Origin: Polyangiaceae bacterium
GTDB taxonomy: Bacteria; Myxococcota_A; Polyangia; Polyangiales; Polyangiaceae
Reading direction: 5' to 3'
DNA length: 32,233 bases
Assembly (NCBI GenBank): GCA_020848455.1
Contig: JADLAB010000571.1
Span: 1-32,233 of the forward strand
The translations under genes and the position numbers were made by a program. How positions within the stretch are numbered: position 1 is the stretch's first letter; every line of letters begins with the position of its first letter. This document shows positions 8,339 through 16,523 of the stretch, piece after piece. A model generated the notes under the pieces. That model did no database searches, was not told the origin of the DNA, and saw only the letters and a program-made list of their open reading frames with translations.

Positions 8339-8794
8339 CTACTTCTCCTCCTTCGAGTCGCTCTTGCCGGCGCCCGACATGATGTCGTCCTCGGTGCCTT
8401 CCTTCTCGTCCGGCCCGAAGGAGATGACGCGGATGTTGTCGCCGTCGCAGACGATCTTGTAGGTCTGGTTCCAGGGGTCCTTGGTCGGCGAGTCGACGTC
8501 GAGCTCCTTGGCGTCGAGCAGGGTCTGGATCGTCGGGCAGTCCTTGCCCTTCAGGGCCTTGTAGTTCACCGCCACGCGCCGCAGATCCTTCGTGGCCGTG
8601 CGGGCCGTGTCCTTGCGCGCCTCGGCGAGCTTCGGGATGACGAAGAAGCTCACGCCGCCGGCGATGAGCGCCATGATCGCCACGACGATGAGGACCTCGA
8701 CCAGCGTGACGCCGCGTCGCGCCGCGCGCCGCAGGCGCGTGACGGTGGTGGGCGTCGCGTGCGTCGACGCCCGGTCTCGTGCTGGCTCGCCCAT
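8339..8794 (-). CDS. gspG: Major pseudopilin GspG
   Basis: The 151-residue product is the main pseudopilus subunit. The start at 8794 is chosen because GAGGAGG lies 6 nt upstream; an in-frame ATG at 8866 is possible but has a poorer site. Cleavage is predicted after Gly28 (AARRG), giving VTLVEVLIVVAIMALIAGG with Glu at +5; Val at +1 replaces the usual Phe. The family motif DPWNQTYKI (expected DPWGxPY) and the calcium-loop signature ISFGPDEKEGTEDDI near the C-terminus are both present. The C-terminal SGAGKSDSKEEK tail is extra. The gene sits just downstream of a diverged GspG-like gene. Confidence 0.93.
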   Translation of the reverse strand: MGEPARDRASTHATPTTVTRLRRAARRGVTLVEVLIVVAIMALIAGGVSFFVIPKLAEARKDTARTATKDLRRVAVNYKALKGKDCPTIQTLLDAKELDVDSPTKDPWNQTYKIVCDGDNIRVISFGPDEKEGTEDDIMSGAGKSDSKEEK

Positions 8795-8873
8795 CGGGGC
8801 CTCCTCGGCGGTCGGCTCCGCCACGTGGTGTCTCTGTCTACAAGCAACTGGCGGCATCGTTTTCATCCTTCTT

Positions 8874-9281
8874 TCACTCCACCCGGTCCAGGGTGCGCAT
8901 GTCACCGCTCGGCCCGAGGCTGATGAGATCGTAGCTCTCCGGGTGACGTCGTCCGGGACACGAGAGCAACAGCGGGCGGCCCCAGGCGTCGACCGGCGCG
9001 GTGTGCAGATAGCCCTCCTGCTCGAGGATCCCCAGGGAGGGCGGACACTTCCACTCGTGGTCCGCGCGGTAGGCGTCGAGCGCGGCGCCGACGAGCTCGA
9101 GCGTGGCGCGGGTCGAGCGGATGCCGCGGTGCCGGCGCTCGCGCAGACCGAGCACGAGCAAGAGGACGGCCATGCACAGGCCGGCGATGAGCGGGCGCGA
9201 GCGCAAGAGCGGGAAGCGCAAGCCCCGGCGCCGCTCCCAGGGGAAGAAGACCGTCTGCTCGCGCGTGCGTCGGCGTGCCAT
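8874..9281 (-). CDS. GspG-like protein lacking prepilin cleavage site
   Basis: This 135-residue protein lies between gspF and gspG. Residues 30-46 form one membrane helix (LIAGLCMAVLLLVLGL) preceded by a very basic N-terminus. The soluble part follows the GspG pattern: an ALDAYRADHEWKCP helix end, DAWGRPLLLSCPG (98-110, compare DPWGxPY) and YDLISLGPSGD (117-127, compare the GspG C-terminal YxxxSxGxDG). Two cysteines (79 and 108) could form a disulfide. There is no G-(F/M)-x-x-x-E prepilin site ahead of the helix, so it should stay as an uncleaved inner-membrane protein. It may be a diverged pseudopilin paralogue that works as an anchor or assembly factor; that role is inference. The gap to gspF is 10 nt. 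Confidence 0.72.
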   Translation of the reverse strand: MARRRTREQTVFFPWERRRGLRFPLLRSRPLIAGLCMAVLLLVLGLRERRHRGIRSTRATLELVGAALDAYRADHEWKCPPSLGILEQEGYLHTAPVDAWGRPLLLSCPGRRHPESYDLISLGPSGDMRTLDRVE

Positions 9282-9291
9282 GGGTCCTGGC

Positions 9292-10518
9292 TCACTTGAA
9301 GTCGCTCGCCTGCACGAGCGGGAACAGGATGGCCATGGCGATGAACCCGACCGCGGCACCCATGACGACGATGATGAGCGGCTCGAGCAGGCTCGTGAGC
9401 ATGCCGACGCGGGTCTCGACCTGGTGGTCGTAGGCCACCGCCACGTTCTCGAGCATCTCCTCGAGCTGCCCGGAGCGCTCGCCGATGGCGATCATGTGGG
9501 TCACGAGCGGCGGAAAGCGCCCGCTCTTCTTGAGCGGCTCGGCGATGCTCTGACCCTCGCGGATCGCGCCCGACGCCTCGTTGACGACCTTCTCGAGCGC
9601 CACGTTGCCGAGCACCGTTCGCACGATGTCCATCGCCTGCAGGAGCGGTACCCCGGCGCCGAGCAGCGTGCCGAGGGTGCGCGTGAAGCGCGCGATGGCC
9701 ACCATCTGCGTGAGCTTGCCGAACACGGGCGCGCGCAGGGCGAAGCTGTCCCACGCGAGCCGACCGAGCTTGGTGCCGAGCCAGCGCCGGAAGGCCCACA
9801 CCGCCACGCCGATCACGATGGCCAGCAGCCACCAGAAGGTCGCCATGAAGCGCGAGGTGCCGATGAGCACCTCGGTGTACCAGGGCAGGTTCTTCTTCTG
9901 GCTCGCGAACACCTGCGTCAGCTTGGGCACCACGGCGACCATGAGCACGCTGATGAGGCCGACGGCGATGATGAGCATCAGGGCCGGGTAGGCGAGCGCC
10001 GAGGTGACCTTGCCCCTCAGGCGCGCCTGGCCCTCGATGAAGCCCGTGAGCCGGTCGAGCACCTGTTCGAGCGTGCCGCTCGCCTCGCCGGCGCGCACCA
10101 TGTTCGTGTAGAGGGGCGTGAACACCTTCGGGTGGAGCTCGAGCGCCGTGGCGAAGCTCTTGCCCTCGCGCACCTGGTCGCGCACCTCGGTGAGGATGCG
10201 CCGCAGGCTCGCGCGCTCCACCTGGTCGATGAGCGCCGTGAGCGCCTCGAACAGCGGGATCTTGGCGCGCACCAGGGTCGCGAGCTGGCGCGTCATGACC
10301 GCGATGTCCTGCGCCTTGGGGCGGTCGAACAGGCGCTTGAGGTCGACGCCGCGCTCCTTCTTGCCCTCGGCGTCGGTCTTGCCCTCCTTGGCCTGGGTGA
10401 GGAGGATGCCGTCGCGGCGGAGGGTCGTGCGCAGCGCCTTCTGGTTCTCGGCGTCGCGCACGCCGTTCACGGACTTGCCCGAGGCTGCGACGATGCCGCG
10501 GTACTCGAAGACGGCCAC
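9292..10518 (-). CDS. gspF: Type II secretion inner-membrane platform protein GspF
   Basis: The 408-residue product starts at a GTG with GAGGGGGG about 8 nt upstream. It has the two repeated GspF/PilC cytoplasmic helical domains (about 70-175 and 275-380), each introduced by a MTRQLATLV or IARFTRTLGTLL helix and carrying a G-E-x-S-G motif (RAGEASGTLEQVL, IGERSGQLEEML). Membrane helices are at about 175-197, 224-243 and 380-402. The family organises the platform and couples GspE movement to pseudopilus growth. Length and domain order are normal. Confidence 0.96.
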   Translation of the reverse strand: MAVFEYRGIVAASGKSVNGVRDAENQKALRTTLRRDGILLTQAKEGKTDAEGKKERGVDLKRLFDRPKAQDIAVMTRQLATLVRAKIPLFEALTALIDQVERASLRRILTEVRDQVREGKSFATALELHPKVFTPLYTNMVRAGEASGTLEQVLDRLTGFIEGQARLRGKVTSALAYPALMLIIAVGLISVLMVAVVPKLTQVFASQKKNLPWYTEVLIGTSRFMATFWWLLAIVIGVAVWAFRRWLGTKLGRLAWDSFALRAPVFGKLTQMVAIARFTRTLGTLLGAGVPLLQAMDIVRTVLGNVALEKVVNEASGAIREGQSIAEPLKKSGRFPPLVTHMIAIGERSGQLEEMLENVAVAYDHQVETRVGMLTSLLEPLIIVVMGAAVGFIAMAILFPLVQASDFK

Positions 10519-10521
10519 GGC

Positions 10522-10680
10522 TCAGCCCCCCTCGGGGGTCGAGGGGTCGAAGGGCCGTGCGCACGAGGGCGCGCCGACGCCGCGGGAGCGCGCCGGGCAG
10601 AGCGCAGCCGGCGGCGCGAGCGGTGCCGAGATCTCGGCTCGCTCCGTCCCGTCTCCGTCGCTCCGCGCCCGCTTCTTCAT
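10522..10680 (-). CDS. Candidate small protein between gspE and gspF
   Basis: A 52-codon frame begins MKKRARSDGDG and ends DPSTPEGG. It fills most of the otherwise unexplained 212-bp gap between gspE and gspF. The ATG at 10680 has GAGGAA about 6 nt upstream. The stop is 3 nt before the gspF start, so translation could pass directly to gspF, whose ribosome site lies inside this frame. Third positions are about 90% G/C against about two thirds for second positions, which is coding-like. The product is basic at the N-terminus, Ala/Pro-rich and has three Cys. There is no membrane helix and I recognise no family. It may be a chance frame in GC-rich DNA. Confidence 0.35.
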   Translation of the reverse strand: MKKRARSDGDGTERAEISAPLAPPAALCPARSRGVGAPSCARPFDPSTPEGG

Positions 10681-10704
10681 CGCGATTCCTCGGCCCATGG
10701 CCCC

Positions 10705-10718
10705 GGGCCTCTTGGCCC
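10705..10718. other. Short GC hairpin downstream of gspE
   Basis: GGGCC-TCTT-GGCCC forms a 5-bp stem about 13 nt past the gspE stop on the minus strand, with no T-run. It may modulate transcript stability between gspE and the downstream genes. The evidence is weak. Confidence 0.2.
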
Positions 10719-10730
10719 AGGACCCCTCGA

Positions 10731-12509
10731 TCACTCGTCGATGATGACGTCCTCCTGGGTGGCCGCCAGCACTTCCTCGACCGTGGTCTTGCCCTCGAGC
10801 ACCTTGCGCGCGCCGTCGTCGCGCAGGGTCTCCATGCCCTCGCCGATCGCGGCGCGCTTGATGGTCTGGGCGTCGGTGTTCTTGAGGATGAGGCCGCCGA
10901 CCACGTCGTCGATCATCAAGAGCTCGTAGATGCCCCGCCGCCCGATGAACCCCTTGCCCAGGCACTCCGGACAGCCCTTGGCCCGGTGGAAGACCGGGTT
11001 GCCCATGTCGCGCCCGACCCAGCGGTACTCGGCGCCCTGCACCTGGTAGCGGTGGGAGGGTTGGCGCTGCGCCTTCCAGCGCAGGCGCGCCTCGTCGAGG
11101 CCGAGCTGGCGCAGCTCGTAGTCCGTCGCGCGGTAGGGCTCCTTGCAATGGGGGCAGAGCACGCGCACCAGGCGCTGAGCGAGCATCCCGATGATGCTCG
11201 AGCGCACGAGGAAGCTCTCGATCCCCATGTCGACCAGGCGCGTGATGGCGCTCGCCGCGTCGTTCGTGTGGATGGTCGACAGCACCAGATGGCCGGTGAG
11301 CGACGCGTGGATGGCGATCTCGGCCGTCTCGCGGTCGCGGATCTCGCCCACCATGATGACGTCCGGGTCCTGGCGCAGAAAGGCGCGCAGGGCCGAGGCG
11401 AAGGTCAGGTTGATCGACGGCTTGACGTGCACCTGGTGGATGCCGCCGATCTCGTACTCGACCGGATCCTCGGCCGTGAGGATGTTGCGGCTCGGGTCGT
11501 TGATGCGGTTCAGGCACGCGTAGAGCGTCGTGGTCTTGCCGCTGCCGGTCGGCCCCGTCACGAGGATGATGCCGTCCGGCCGGTGGATGAGGTCGTCCAT
11601 CAGGCGGAAGTCGCGCTCGGAGAAGCCTAGATCCTCGAGCGACAAGAGCACGCTCGACTTGTGCAGGATGCGCATCACGATGCGCTCGAAGGCGCGGCTC
11701 GTGGGGATGGTCGAGACGCGGATGTCGACGCTTTTCCCGGCGATCTTGAGCGTGATGCGGCCGTCCTGGGGCAGGCGCTTCTCGGCGATGTTGAGCTGCG
11801 CCATGATCTTCACGCGCGCCAGGATGGCGCTCATGAACTGCTTGGAGGCGCGCTTGGCCACGTAGAGCTCGCCGTCGATGCGGTAGCGCACCACGACGTC
11901 GCGCTCTTCGGGCTCGATGTGGATGTCGCTGGCGCGCTCGCGCACCGCCTGGGCGAAGAGCCCGTTCACCCAGGCGATGATGGGGGCCTCGTCGTCGGAG
12001 TCGAGGATGTCGACCAGCTGGTCCTCCTCGTTCTGCGCCCCCGTGTCGAGGTTCCCGCCGGCGTCCTCGCGCTTCTCCCACACGCGGTTGATGGCATCGA
12101 GCACGGCCGCGCCGCTCGTGACGGAGAGCTCGACGGGCTTGCCGAAGATGGTGCGCACGTCATCGACGGCGGTGGTGTCGAGCGGGTCGGCGACGGCGCA
12201 GTACACCTTCTCGTCGTCCTCGCCGAGCACGAGCAGCTTGTGCGCCTTGGCGTAGGTGATGGGGATGCGCCCGGCCACGCCGAGCGACACCGAGGCGACG
12301 TCGATCTGCCCGAGGTAGTTGAAGCCCCACTCGGCGGCGTAGGCGCGCGCGATGTCCTCCTCGCGCGCCACCGCGGCACCGACGATGGCCTCGTGGAGGG
12401 TCTGCCCCCGCTCGTCCACCGCCTCCATCACGGCCGGCAGCCGGTCCGCGGGCACGACGCCGCGCCGCACCAGCACCTCGGCGAGAAACTGTGGCTGCGC
12501 TTGGCTCAT
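10731..12509 (-). CDS. gspE: Type II secretion ATPase GspE
   Basis: The 592-residue product has N-terminal T2SSE domains (about 1-160), then the secretion ATPase core. Walker A GPTGSGKTT is at 319-327, the Asp box ILTAEDPVEYE at 343-353, Walker B DPDVIMVGEIRD at 381-392, and the His box TGHLVLSTIHTND at 405-417. A zinc-binding pair C452-x2-C455 and C513-x2-C516 is present, but the loop between the pairs is about 57 residues against about 29 in well-studied GspE proteins. GspE hydrolyses ATP at the cytoplasmic face through GspL and GspF. The start ATG at 12509 has GGAGG 8 nt upstream, 25 nt after gspD. An upstream ATG at 12560 would overlap gspD and add an uncharacteristic 17 residues. Confidence 0.95.
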   Translation of the reverse strand: MSQAQPQFLAEVLVRRGVVPADRLPAVMEAVDERGQTLHEAIVGAAVAREEDIARAYAAEWGFNYLGQIDVASVSLGVAGRIPITYAKAHKLLVLGEDDEKVYCAVADPLDTTAVDDVRTIFGKPVELSVTSGAAVLDAINRVWEKREDAGGNLDTGAQNEEDQLVDILDSDDEAPIIAWVNGLFAQAVRERASDIHIEPEERDVVVRYRIDGELYVAKRASKQFMSAILARVKIMAQLNIAEKRLPQDGRITLKIAGKSVDIRVSTIPTSRAFERIVMRILHKSSVLLSLEDLGFSERDFRLMDDLIHRPDGIILVTGPTGSGKTTTLYACLNRINDPSRNILTAEDPVEYEIGGIHQVHVKPSINLTFASALRAFLRQDPDVIMVGEIRDRETAEIAIHASLTGHLVLSTIHTNDAASAITRLVDMGIESFLVRSSIIGMLAQRLVRVLCPHCKEPYRATDYELRQLGLDEARLRWKAQRQPSHRYQVQGAEYRWVGRDMGNPVFHRAKGCPECLGKGFIGRRGIYELLMIDDVVGGLILKNTDAQTIKRAAIGEGMETLRDDGARKVLEGKTTVEEVLAATQEDVIIDE

Positions 12510-12534
12510 GCTCGCCGCCTCCGCCTGCCGGTCC

Positions 12535-15081
12535 TCATTCGGTGCGCGTGCCGCCGGCACCCGCAGGATTCGCCCCGGGCACGCGGACCCGCGGCGCCAC
12601 CGGGCGCGCCGGGCGCGCGCCCGTCGCGGCCCCAGCGGCGGGTACGGGCGGCTTGGGCGCGGCGGCCGGCGTCGTGCCGGCGGCGCTGCCGCTGCCGACC
12701 ATGCTCGGCAGGGCGATGGGCTTGACCACCTCGTGGCCCTTCTTCTCGCGCGGAGCGAGCTCGCGCGCGAGATCGGCGCGCGCCTCGTCGCGCAACTGCG
12801 TCTGGCGGATGTGCTCGAGCAGTCCGTTCGTGCGCGTGTAGTCGGCCGCCGGCTGCCACTCGACCTGATCGTCGAACACGAAGTAGCGGTCCAGGAACTC
12901 CTGCCGCTCCTGCATCTTGCGCTCGAAGATCGCCTTCAGATCGTTCTGGTCGCGAATGATGTAGGGCGTCAGCACCAGGAGGAGGTTGGTCTTCTGGGTC
13001 GTCTTCTTGGTCGACTTGAACAGCAGGCCCAGGATCGGGATGTCGCCGAGGATCGGGACCTTGCTCTCGGCGTTGACCACCGAGTCGCGCACCAGGCCGC
13101 CGATCACCACCGTCTGCTGGTCGCGCACGATGAGCTGCGTCGAGGCGGTGCGCTTGTTGATGGGGATGGCGCCGAGGTTGCCGTCGAGCGGCGCGCCCGC
13201 GTCCGAGAACTCCTCCTCGAGCTCGAAGTGCACCTGGTCGCTGTCGTTGATGTGCGGCGTCACCTTGAGCTTGATGCCGACGTCCTGGCGCTGGGCCTGA
13301 AAGCCCATCCCGCCGAGCATGCCGAGGCTGCTGAGGCCCGCGAGTCCCCCCGCGCCGGCCGCGCCCGCCTGGCTGGCGAGGCCCGCCAGGTTGCCGAGGC
13401 CGCCGCCCACGTTGGTCTGCAGCGGGATGTTCTGGCCGATCGAGATCTCGGCCGGGATGTTGTCGGTCGCGAGGATGTGCGGCGTCGCGAGCACGTTGGA
13501 GTCGCCGCTGCGCGCCAGGGCGTTCAGGGTCACGCCGATCGCCGGGATGGAGATGCCGGGGAAGAGGTTGCTCGTGCCCGCGAGGTCGGGGCCGCGCACG
13601 CCGAAGAACAGCGCCTCGAGGTCGCCGGCGGAGGGCAGCAGGATCGATTTGGTGGCGTTGACGCCGCCGTAGAACAGCGTGTCGCCGCTGCCGCCGAGCG
13701 CCGCCGTGCTGCCGCCGTGGTACCCGACGCCCCACTGGTTCGAGTGGTCGACGTTGACGTCCATGATCACCGCCTCGATGAACACCTGGCGGCGCGCCTG
13801 GTCGAGACGGTCGATGACGTTGCGCAGCTGGGCGTAGTCGCGCAGCGAGGAGGTCGTGAGCAGCGAGTTGGTCGCCGTGTCGCAGGTGACCCGCACGTCG
13901 CCCTCGAAGATGAGGTCGTTGCCGCCCGCCGCCGTCGCGCCGCCCGCGGCCGGGCGCCGGGCCGCGCCGGCTGCCGCGGGCTTGGCAGCGGGTGCGCCGG
14001 TGCCACCGAGCACGCCGTTCAGCGTCTGCGACAGGTCGTCGCACTTGGCGTGCTGCAGGGGCAGGACGTGGATGCCGCTCCCCGCGCCGGACGTGGGAAT
14101 GTCCACCCGGTCGAGCAGATCGCGCAGCCGCTGGTAGTCGCTCTCGGTCGCGATGAGCACGAGCGAGTTGTTGTGGTCGTCGGGGATGATGCGCGACCTG
14201 CCGGCCTTGCCGCTGTCGAGCGCGAGCATCTCGTTGAGCTCGGCTGCGACCTCGCTCGCCGGCCGGTAGTGGACGGGCTGCATCCAGATCTGGTCGCCGG
14301 CTCCGCCGGAATCGACCTCCTCGACGATGCGCAGCATGCGTCGGATGTTGGAGCCGGTGTCGGTGATGATGAGCAGGTTGGTCGGGCCGTACACCGTGAT
14401 GTCGGCCGCGGCGCTCTTGAAGCGCGACAGCACGTTCGAGACCTCGGTGGCGTCGACATGGCCGAGGCGGTAGAGGCGCGTCACGAAGCGGTCGGCGTCG
14501 GGGACGGGATCGGCCGTGCCGTAGATCGGCGTCGTCTGCTGCGCGATCCCGGCGGTCTCGACGATCTTGAGGAAGCGCCCGTGGGGGATGACCGTGAGGC
14601 CGTTCGTCTCGAGGATCGACAGGAAGGCCTGGTAGGCCTCGCCCACGGTGACCTTGCCGGGCGCCTGCACGGTCGCCTTGATGGGCCGCACCTTCGCGCC
14701 GTAGATGAAGCGGCGCCCGGTCGCCTGCGCGATGGTGTCGACCAGCTCCGAGAGCTCCGTCTCCTCGAAGTTGAACGTCACCATCGAGCTCTCGGGCAGC
14801 GGCTTGTAGTCGATGTCCGGCTCGCCCTTCTTGAAGGGCTCGTTCGGGTCCTTGCCCGGCTCCGACGGCTCGCCGGCCTTGGGCGGCGGCGCGGCGGGCC
14901 CGGTCGGCGGGGCCTTGGGGGGCGGCTCGCCGGCCTTGGCGCTGCCGCTGCCCGCCGGCGGGGTGCGCATCGGTGGCGGCTCGCCCGGCGTCGTGGGCTG
15001 CGCGTGGGCGGTCGCGGCGAGCGTCATGACGCCCACCGACAGCGCGGCCCCCAGAGCGATACGGTGGCGTCCGGGGCGCAT
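12535..15081 (-). CDS. gspD: Type II secretion outer-membrane secretin GspD
   Basis: The product is 848 residues from the ATG at 15081, chosen because GAGGAG lies about 7 nt upstream; ATG 15096 is an alternative. A signal peptide (1-27, cut before QPTTPG) leads to a Pro/Gly-rich linker (30-95) and the N0 domain (about 100-175). N1 to N3 modules follow (about 198-430), and N3 contains an Ala/Gly/Pro insert (361-388). The secretin core (about 490-710) has VLATPHILATDN, the VPILGDIPILGLLF motif and the NLLLVLTPYII end. A Gly/Ala/Leu-rich loop (about 558-595) lies where the gate is expected and is unusually long. The tail after 711 is probably the pilotin-binding or flexible region. It forms the outer-membrane channel of the T2SS. 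Confidence 0.96.
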   Translation of the reverse strand: MRPGRHRIALGAALSVGVMTLAATAHAQPTTPGEPPPMRTPPAGSGSAKAGEPPPKAPPTGPAAPPPKAGEPSEPGKDPNEPFKKGEPDIDYKPLPESSMVTFNFEETELSELVDTIAQATGRRFIYGAKVRPIKATVQAPGKVTVGEAYQAFLSILETNGLTVIPHGRFLKIVETAGIAQQTTPIYGTADPVPDADRFVTRLYRLGHVDATEVSNVLSRFKSAAADITVYGPTNLLIITDTGSNIRRMLRIVEEVDSGGAGDQIWMQPVHYRPASEVAAELNEMLALDSGKAGRSRIIPDDHNNSLVLIATESDYQRLRDLLDRVDIPTSGAGSGIHVLPLQHAKCDDLSQTLNGVLGGTGAPAAKPAAAGAARRPAAGGATAAGGNDLIFEGDVRVTCDTATNSLLTTSSLRDYAQLRNVIDRLDQARRQVFIEAVIMDVNVDHSNQWGVGYHGGSTAALGGSGDTLFYGGVNATKSILLPSAGDLEALFFGVRGPDLAGTSNLFPGISIPAIGVTLNALARSGDSNVLATPHILATDNIPAEISIGQNIPLQTNVGGGLGNLAGLASQAGAAGAGGLAGLSSLGMLGGMGFQAQRQDVGIKLKVTPHINDSDQVHFELEEEFSDAGAPLDGNLGAIPINKRTASTQLIVRDQQTVVIGGLVRDSVVNAESKVPILGDIPILGLLFKSTKKTTQKTNLLLVLTPYIIRDQNDLKAIFERKMQERQEFLDRYFVFDDQVEWQPAADYTRTNGLLEHIRQTQLRDEARADLARELAPREKKGHEVVKPIALPSMVGSGSAAGTTPAAAPKPPVPAAGAATGARPARPVAPRVRVPGANPAGAGGTRTE

Positions 15082-15085
15082 CGAG

Positions 15086-15415
15086 TCACTCCTCATCGCT
15101 TCTGCTCACATCCTTCGCGGCGGGGGCCTCTGTAGCACCGCGGCGCGTGGCTTTGGAGCCAAAGACCGTGGGTGGGCGGCGCGTGGAGGGCCGGTTCGGC
15201 GGCGCCTCGTCGTCCGCGCCGTCTGCGTCCGGCGTCGTGGCCTTGGCGGAGCTCGCCGCCTTGGTCGGAGACAGGAGCCCGTGCGCCGCGCCCACGAGCG
15301 CGAAGCCGAGCCCGCTCGCGAGCGCGAGCGCGCCGAGCGCGAACGCGACGACGTAGATGAGCGTCCGCTTCAGGCTTGCCGGGCGGGCGGGGGCGGCTTG
15401 GTCCTGCAGCACCAT
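15086..15415 (-). CDS. Uncharacterised one-helix membrane protein between gspC and gspD
   Basis: This 109-residue protein starts MVLQDQAAPARP. One hydrophobic helix (about 18-44, TLIYVVAFALGALALASGLG) follows LKR, so the N-terminus should be cytoplasmic and the rest periplasmic. The periplasmic part is Ala/Ser/Pro/Asp-rich (DADGADDEAPPNRP) and ends in charged residues. The stop is 4 nt ahead of the gspD start and the gap from gspC is 31 nt, so it belongs to the operon. I recognise no family. The layout resembles a GspC or GspB-type bitopic protein without a folded domain, so a role in secretin assembly or inner-outer coupling is possible but unproven. Confidence 0.6.
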   Translation of the reverse strand: MVLQDQAAPARPASLKRTLIYVVAFALGALALASGLGFALVGAAHGLLSPTKAASSAKATTPDADGADDEAPPNRPSTRRPPTVFGSKATRRGATEAPAAKDVSRSDEE

Positions 15416-15446
15416 GATGGGTCTCGCGGCGCGCGGTGGGCGCGCG

Positions 15447-16409
15447 TCACTGGATGTTGAACTCGATGGACACCGGCGCACCCTTGCGGTTGAGCGCCAC
15501 GCTCAGCCGGTCGGCGGCGCGCAGGCGGCCGTAGGCCTCGAGCGCCTTCTGCGGGTCGGTAATCTCCATCCCGTTGATCGAGTCGAGCCTGTCGCCGTTC
15601 TTGAACCCGAGCGTGTTGAGCAAGCTTCCCGAGCGGATGCCGAACATGCGCACGCCGACGACCTTGTCGCCTTCCTTCTCGGGCACGATGCGCGCCTGCT
15701 TCATGAGCTCGGCCTGGTTCTCGAGGATCTCGTCGACGAGCGAGCGATCGATGGCGTACTCGGTCTCGCTCACCTTCTTGATCTTGGAGGCCATCTCCGG
15801 CGACAGCGCGCCCCGGCTCGCGGGCGCCTTGCCCGGCGCGGCGGCGGCGCCTGGCTTGGCCGGCGCGGCACGCGCCATGCGACCGCGGTCGCGCAGCCGG
15901 ATCTTGCAGCGCGCGCCGCCCTTGCTCATCCACACGGTGTCGGACCCGATGTACTCGACCTTCGCGCCCTGCACCTCCTGGCCGCGTCGGCGCAGCAGGG
16001 TCGAGCCCGAGTTGTCGAACGCGGCGAAGGACCAGTCCGGATCCTCGGACGCCGTGATGATGATCACACGGCCGTAGTCGCAGTCGGGATCGGCCGTGGG
16101 GTCGCCCGACGCGGTGTGGCCGGGCTCGCCCTCGTCCGGGGTGGGGGGAATGCTGAGGCTCGTGCCGTCCACGGGGCCGGTCACCGAGTCGAACGGGTTG
16201 CGCGCCAGCAGGGCCTTGGCGCTCGGTCGCTTCGGGGTCTTCGACGCGGTGCCCTTGCCGGTCGTGGATGCGCGTACCGCACCGCCGCCCTCGGCGATGG
16301 TGGCGCCGACGAGCTGCCCGATGCCGCGCGACTGGAACAGGGCGACCAGGGCGATCAGCCCACACAGGACGAGCGGGTAGAAGCGCTTGAGCTTGGCGTC
16401 GAAACCCAT
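15447..16409 (-). CDS. gspC: Type II secretion inner-membrane protein GspC (PDZ type)
   Basis: The 320-residue product has a short cytoplasmic part, one membrane helix (about 11-27, YPLVLCGLIALVALF) and the periplasmic homology region (about 68-172). That region opens with LLARNPFDS and contains CDYGRVIIITASEDPDWSFAAF and the VEYIGSDTVWMSKGGARCKIRL strands. A Pro/Ala linker (180-205) and a C-terminal PDZ domain (about 245-318) follow, the latter including FGIRSGSLLNTLGFKNGDRLDSING. GspC connects GspD to GspL/GspM and helps pick substrates. The ATG at 16409 is preferred because the membrane helix then starts near residue 11; a GTG at 16484 would add 25 residues. It heads the gsp gene set. Confidence 0.9.
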   Translation of the reverse strand: MGFDAKLKRFYPLVLCGLIALVALFQSRGIGQLVGATIAEGGGAVRASTTGKGTASKTPKRPSAKALLARNPFDSVTGPVDGTSLSIPPTPDEGEPGHTASGDPTADPDCDYGRVIIITASEDPDWSFAAFDNSGSTLLRRRGQEVQGAKVEYIGSDTVWMSKGGARCKIRLRDRGRMARAAPAKPGAAAAPGKAPASRGALSPEMASKIKKVSETEYAIDRSLVDEILENQAELMKQARIVPEKEGDKVVGVRMFGIRSGSLLNTLGFKNGDRLDSINGMEITDPQKALEAYGRLRAADRLSVALNRKGAPVSIEFNIQ

Positions 16410-16523
16410 GGGACCGACGAGCCAGTAGCCAAAAGCGTGCCAGCCCGGGGAGCGCGAAATGGCGGGGCTTCTTCGGGCGCCCACGACGCGCCCCGGCCAA
16501 CCTGGCGCGGCCGACCTGGCCCT

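Noticed and set aside
8795-8866. Alternative gspG start at ATG 8866
   Set aside because: It would give an even longer leader (52 residues before the cleavage site) and has a less well-spaced ribosome site than ATG 8794.
12352-15135. Very long plus-strand open frame opposite gspE/gspD
   Set aside because: It is the antisense shadow of gspD and gspE in GC-rich DNA. The protein is Arg/Ala/Val/Asp-rich without any recognisable domain, while the minus strand gives clear secretin and ATPase motifs.
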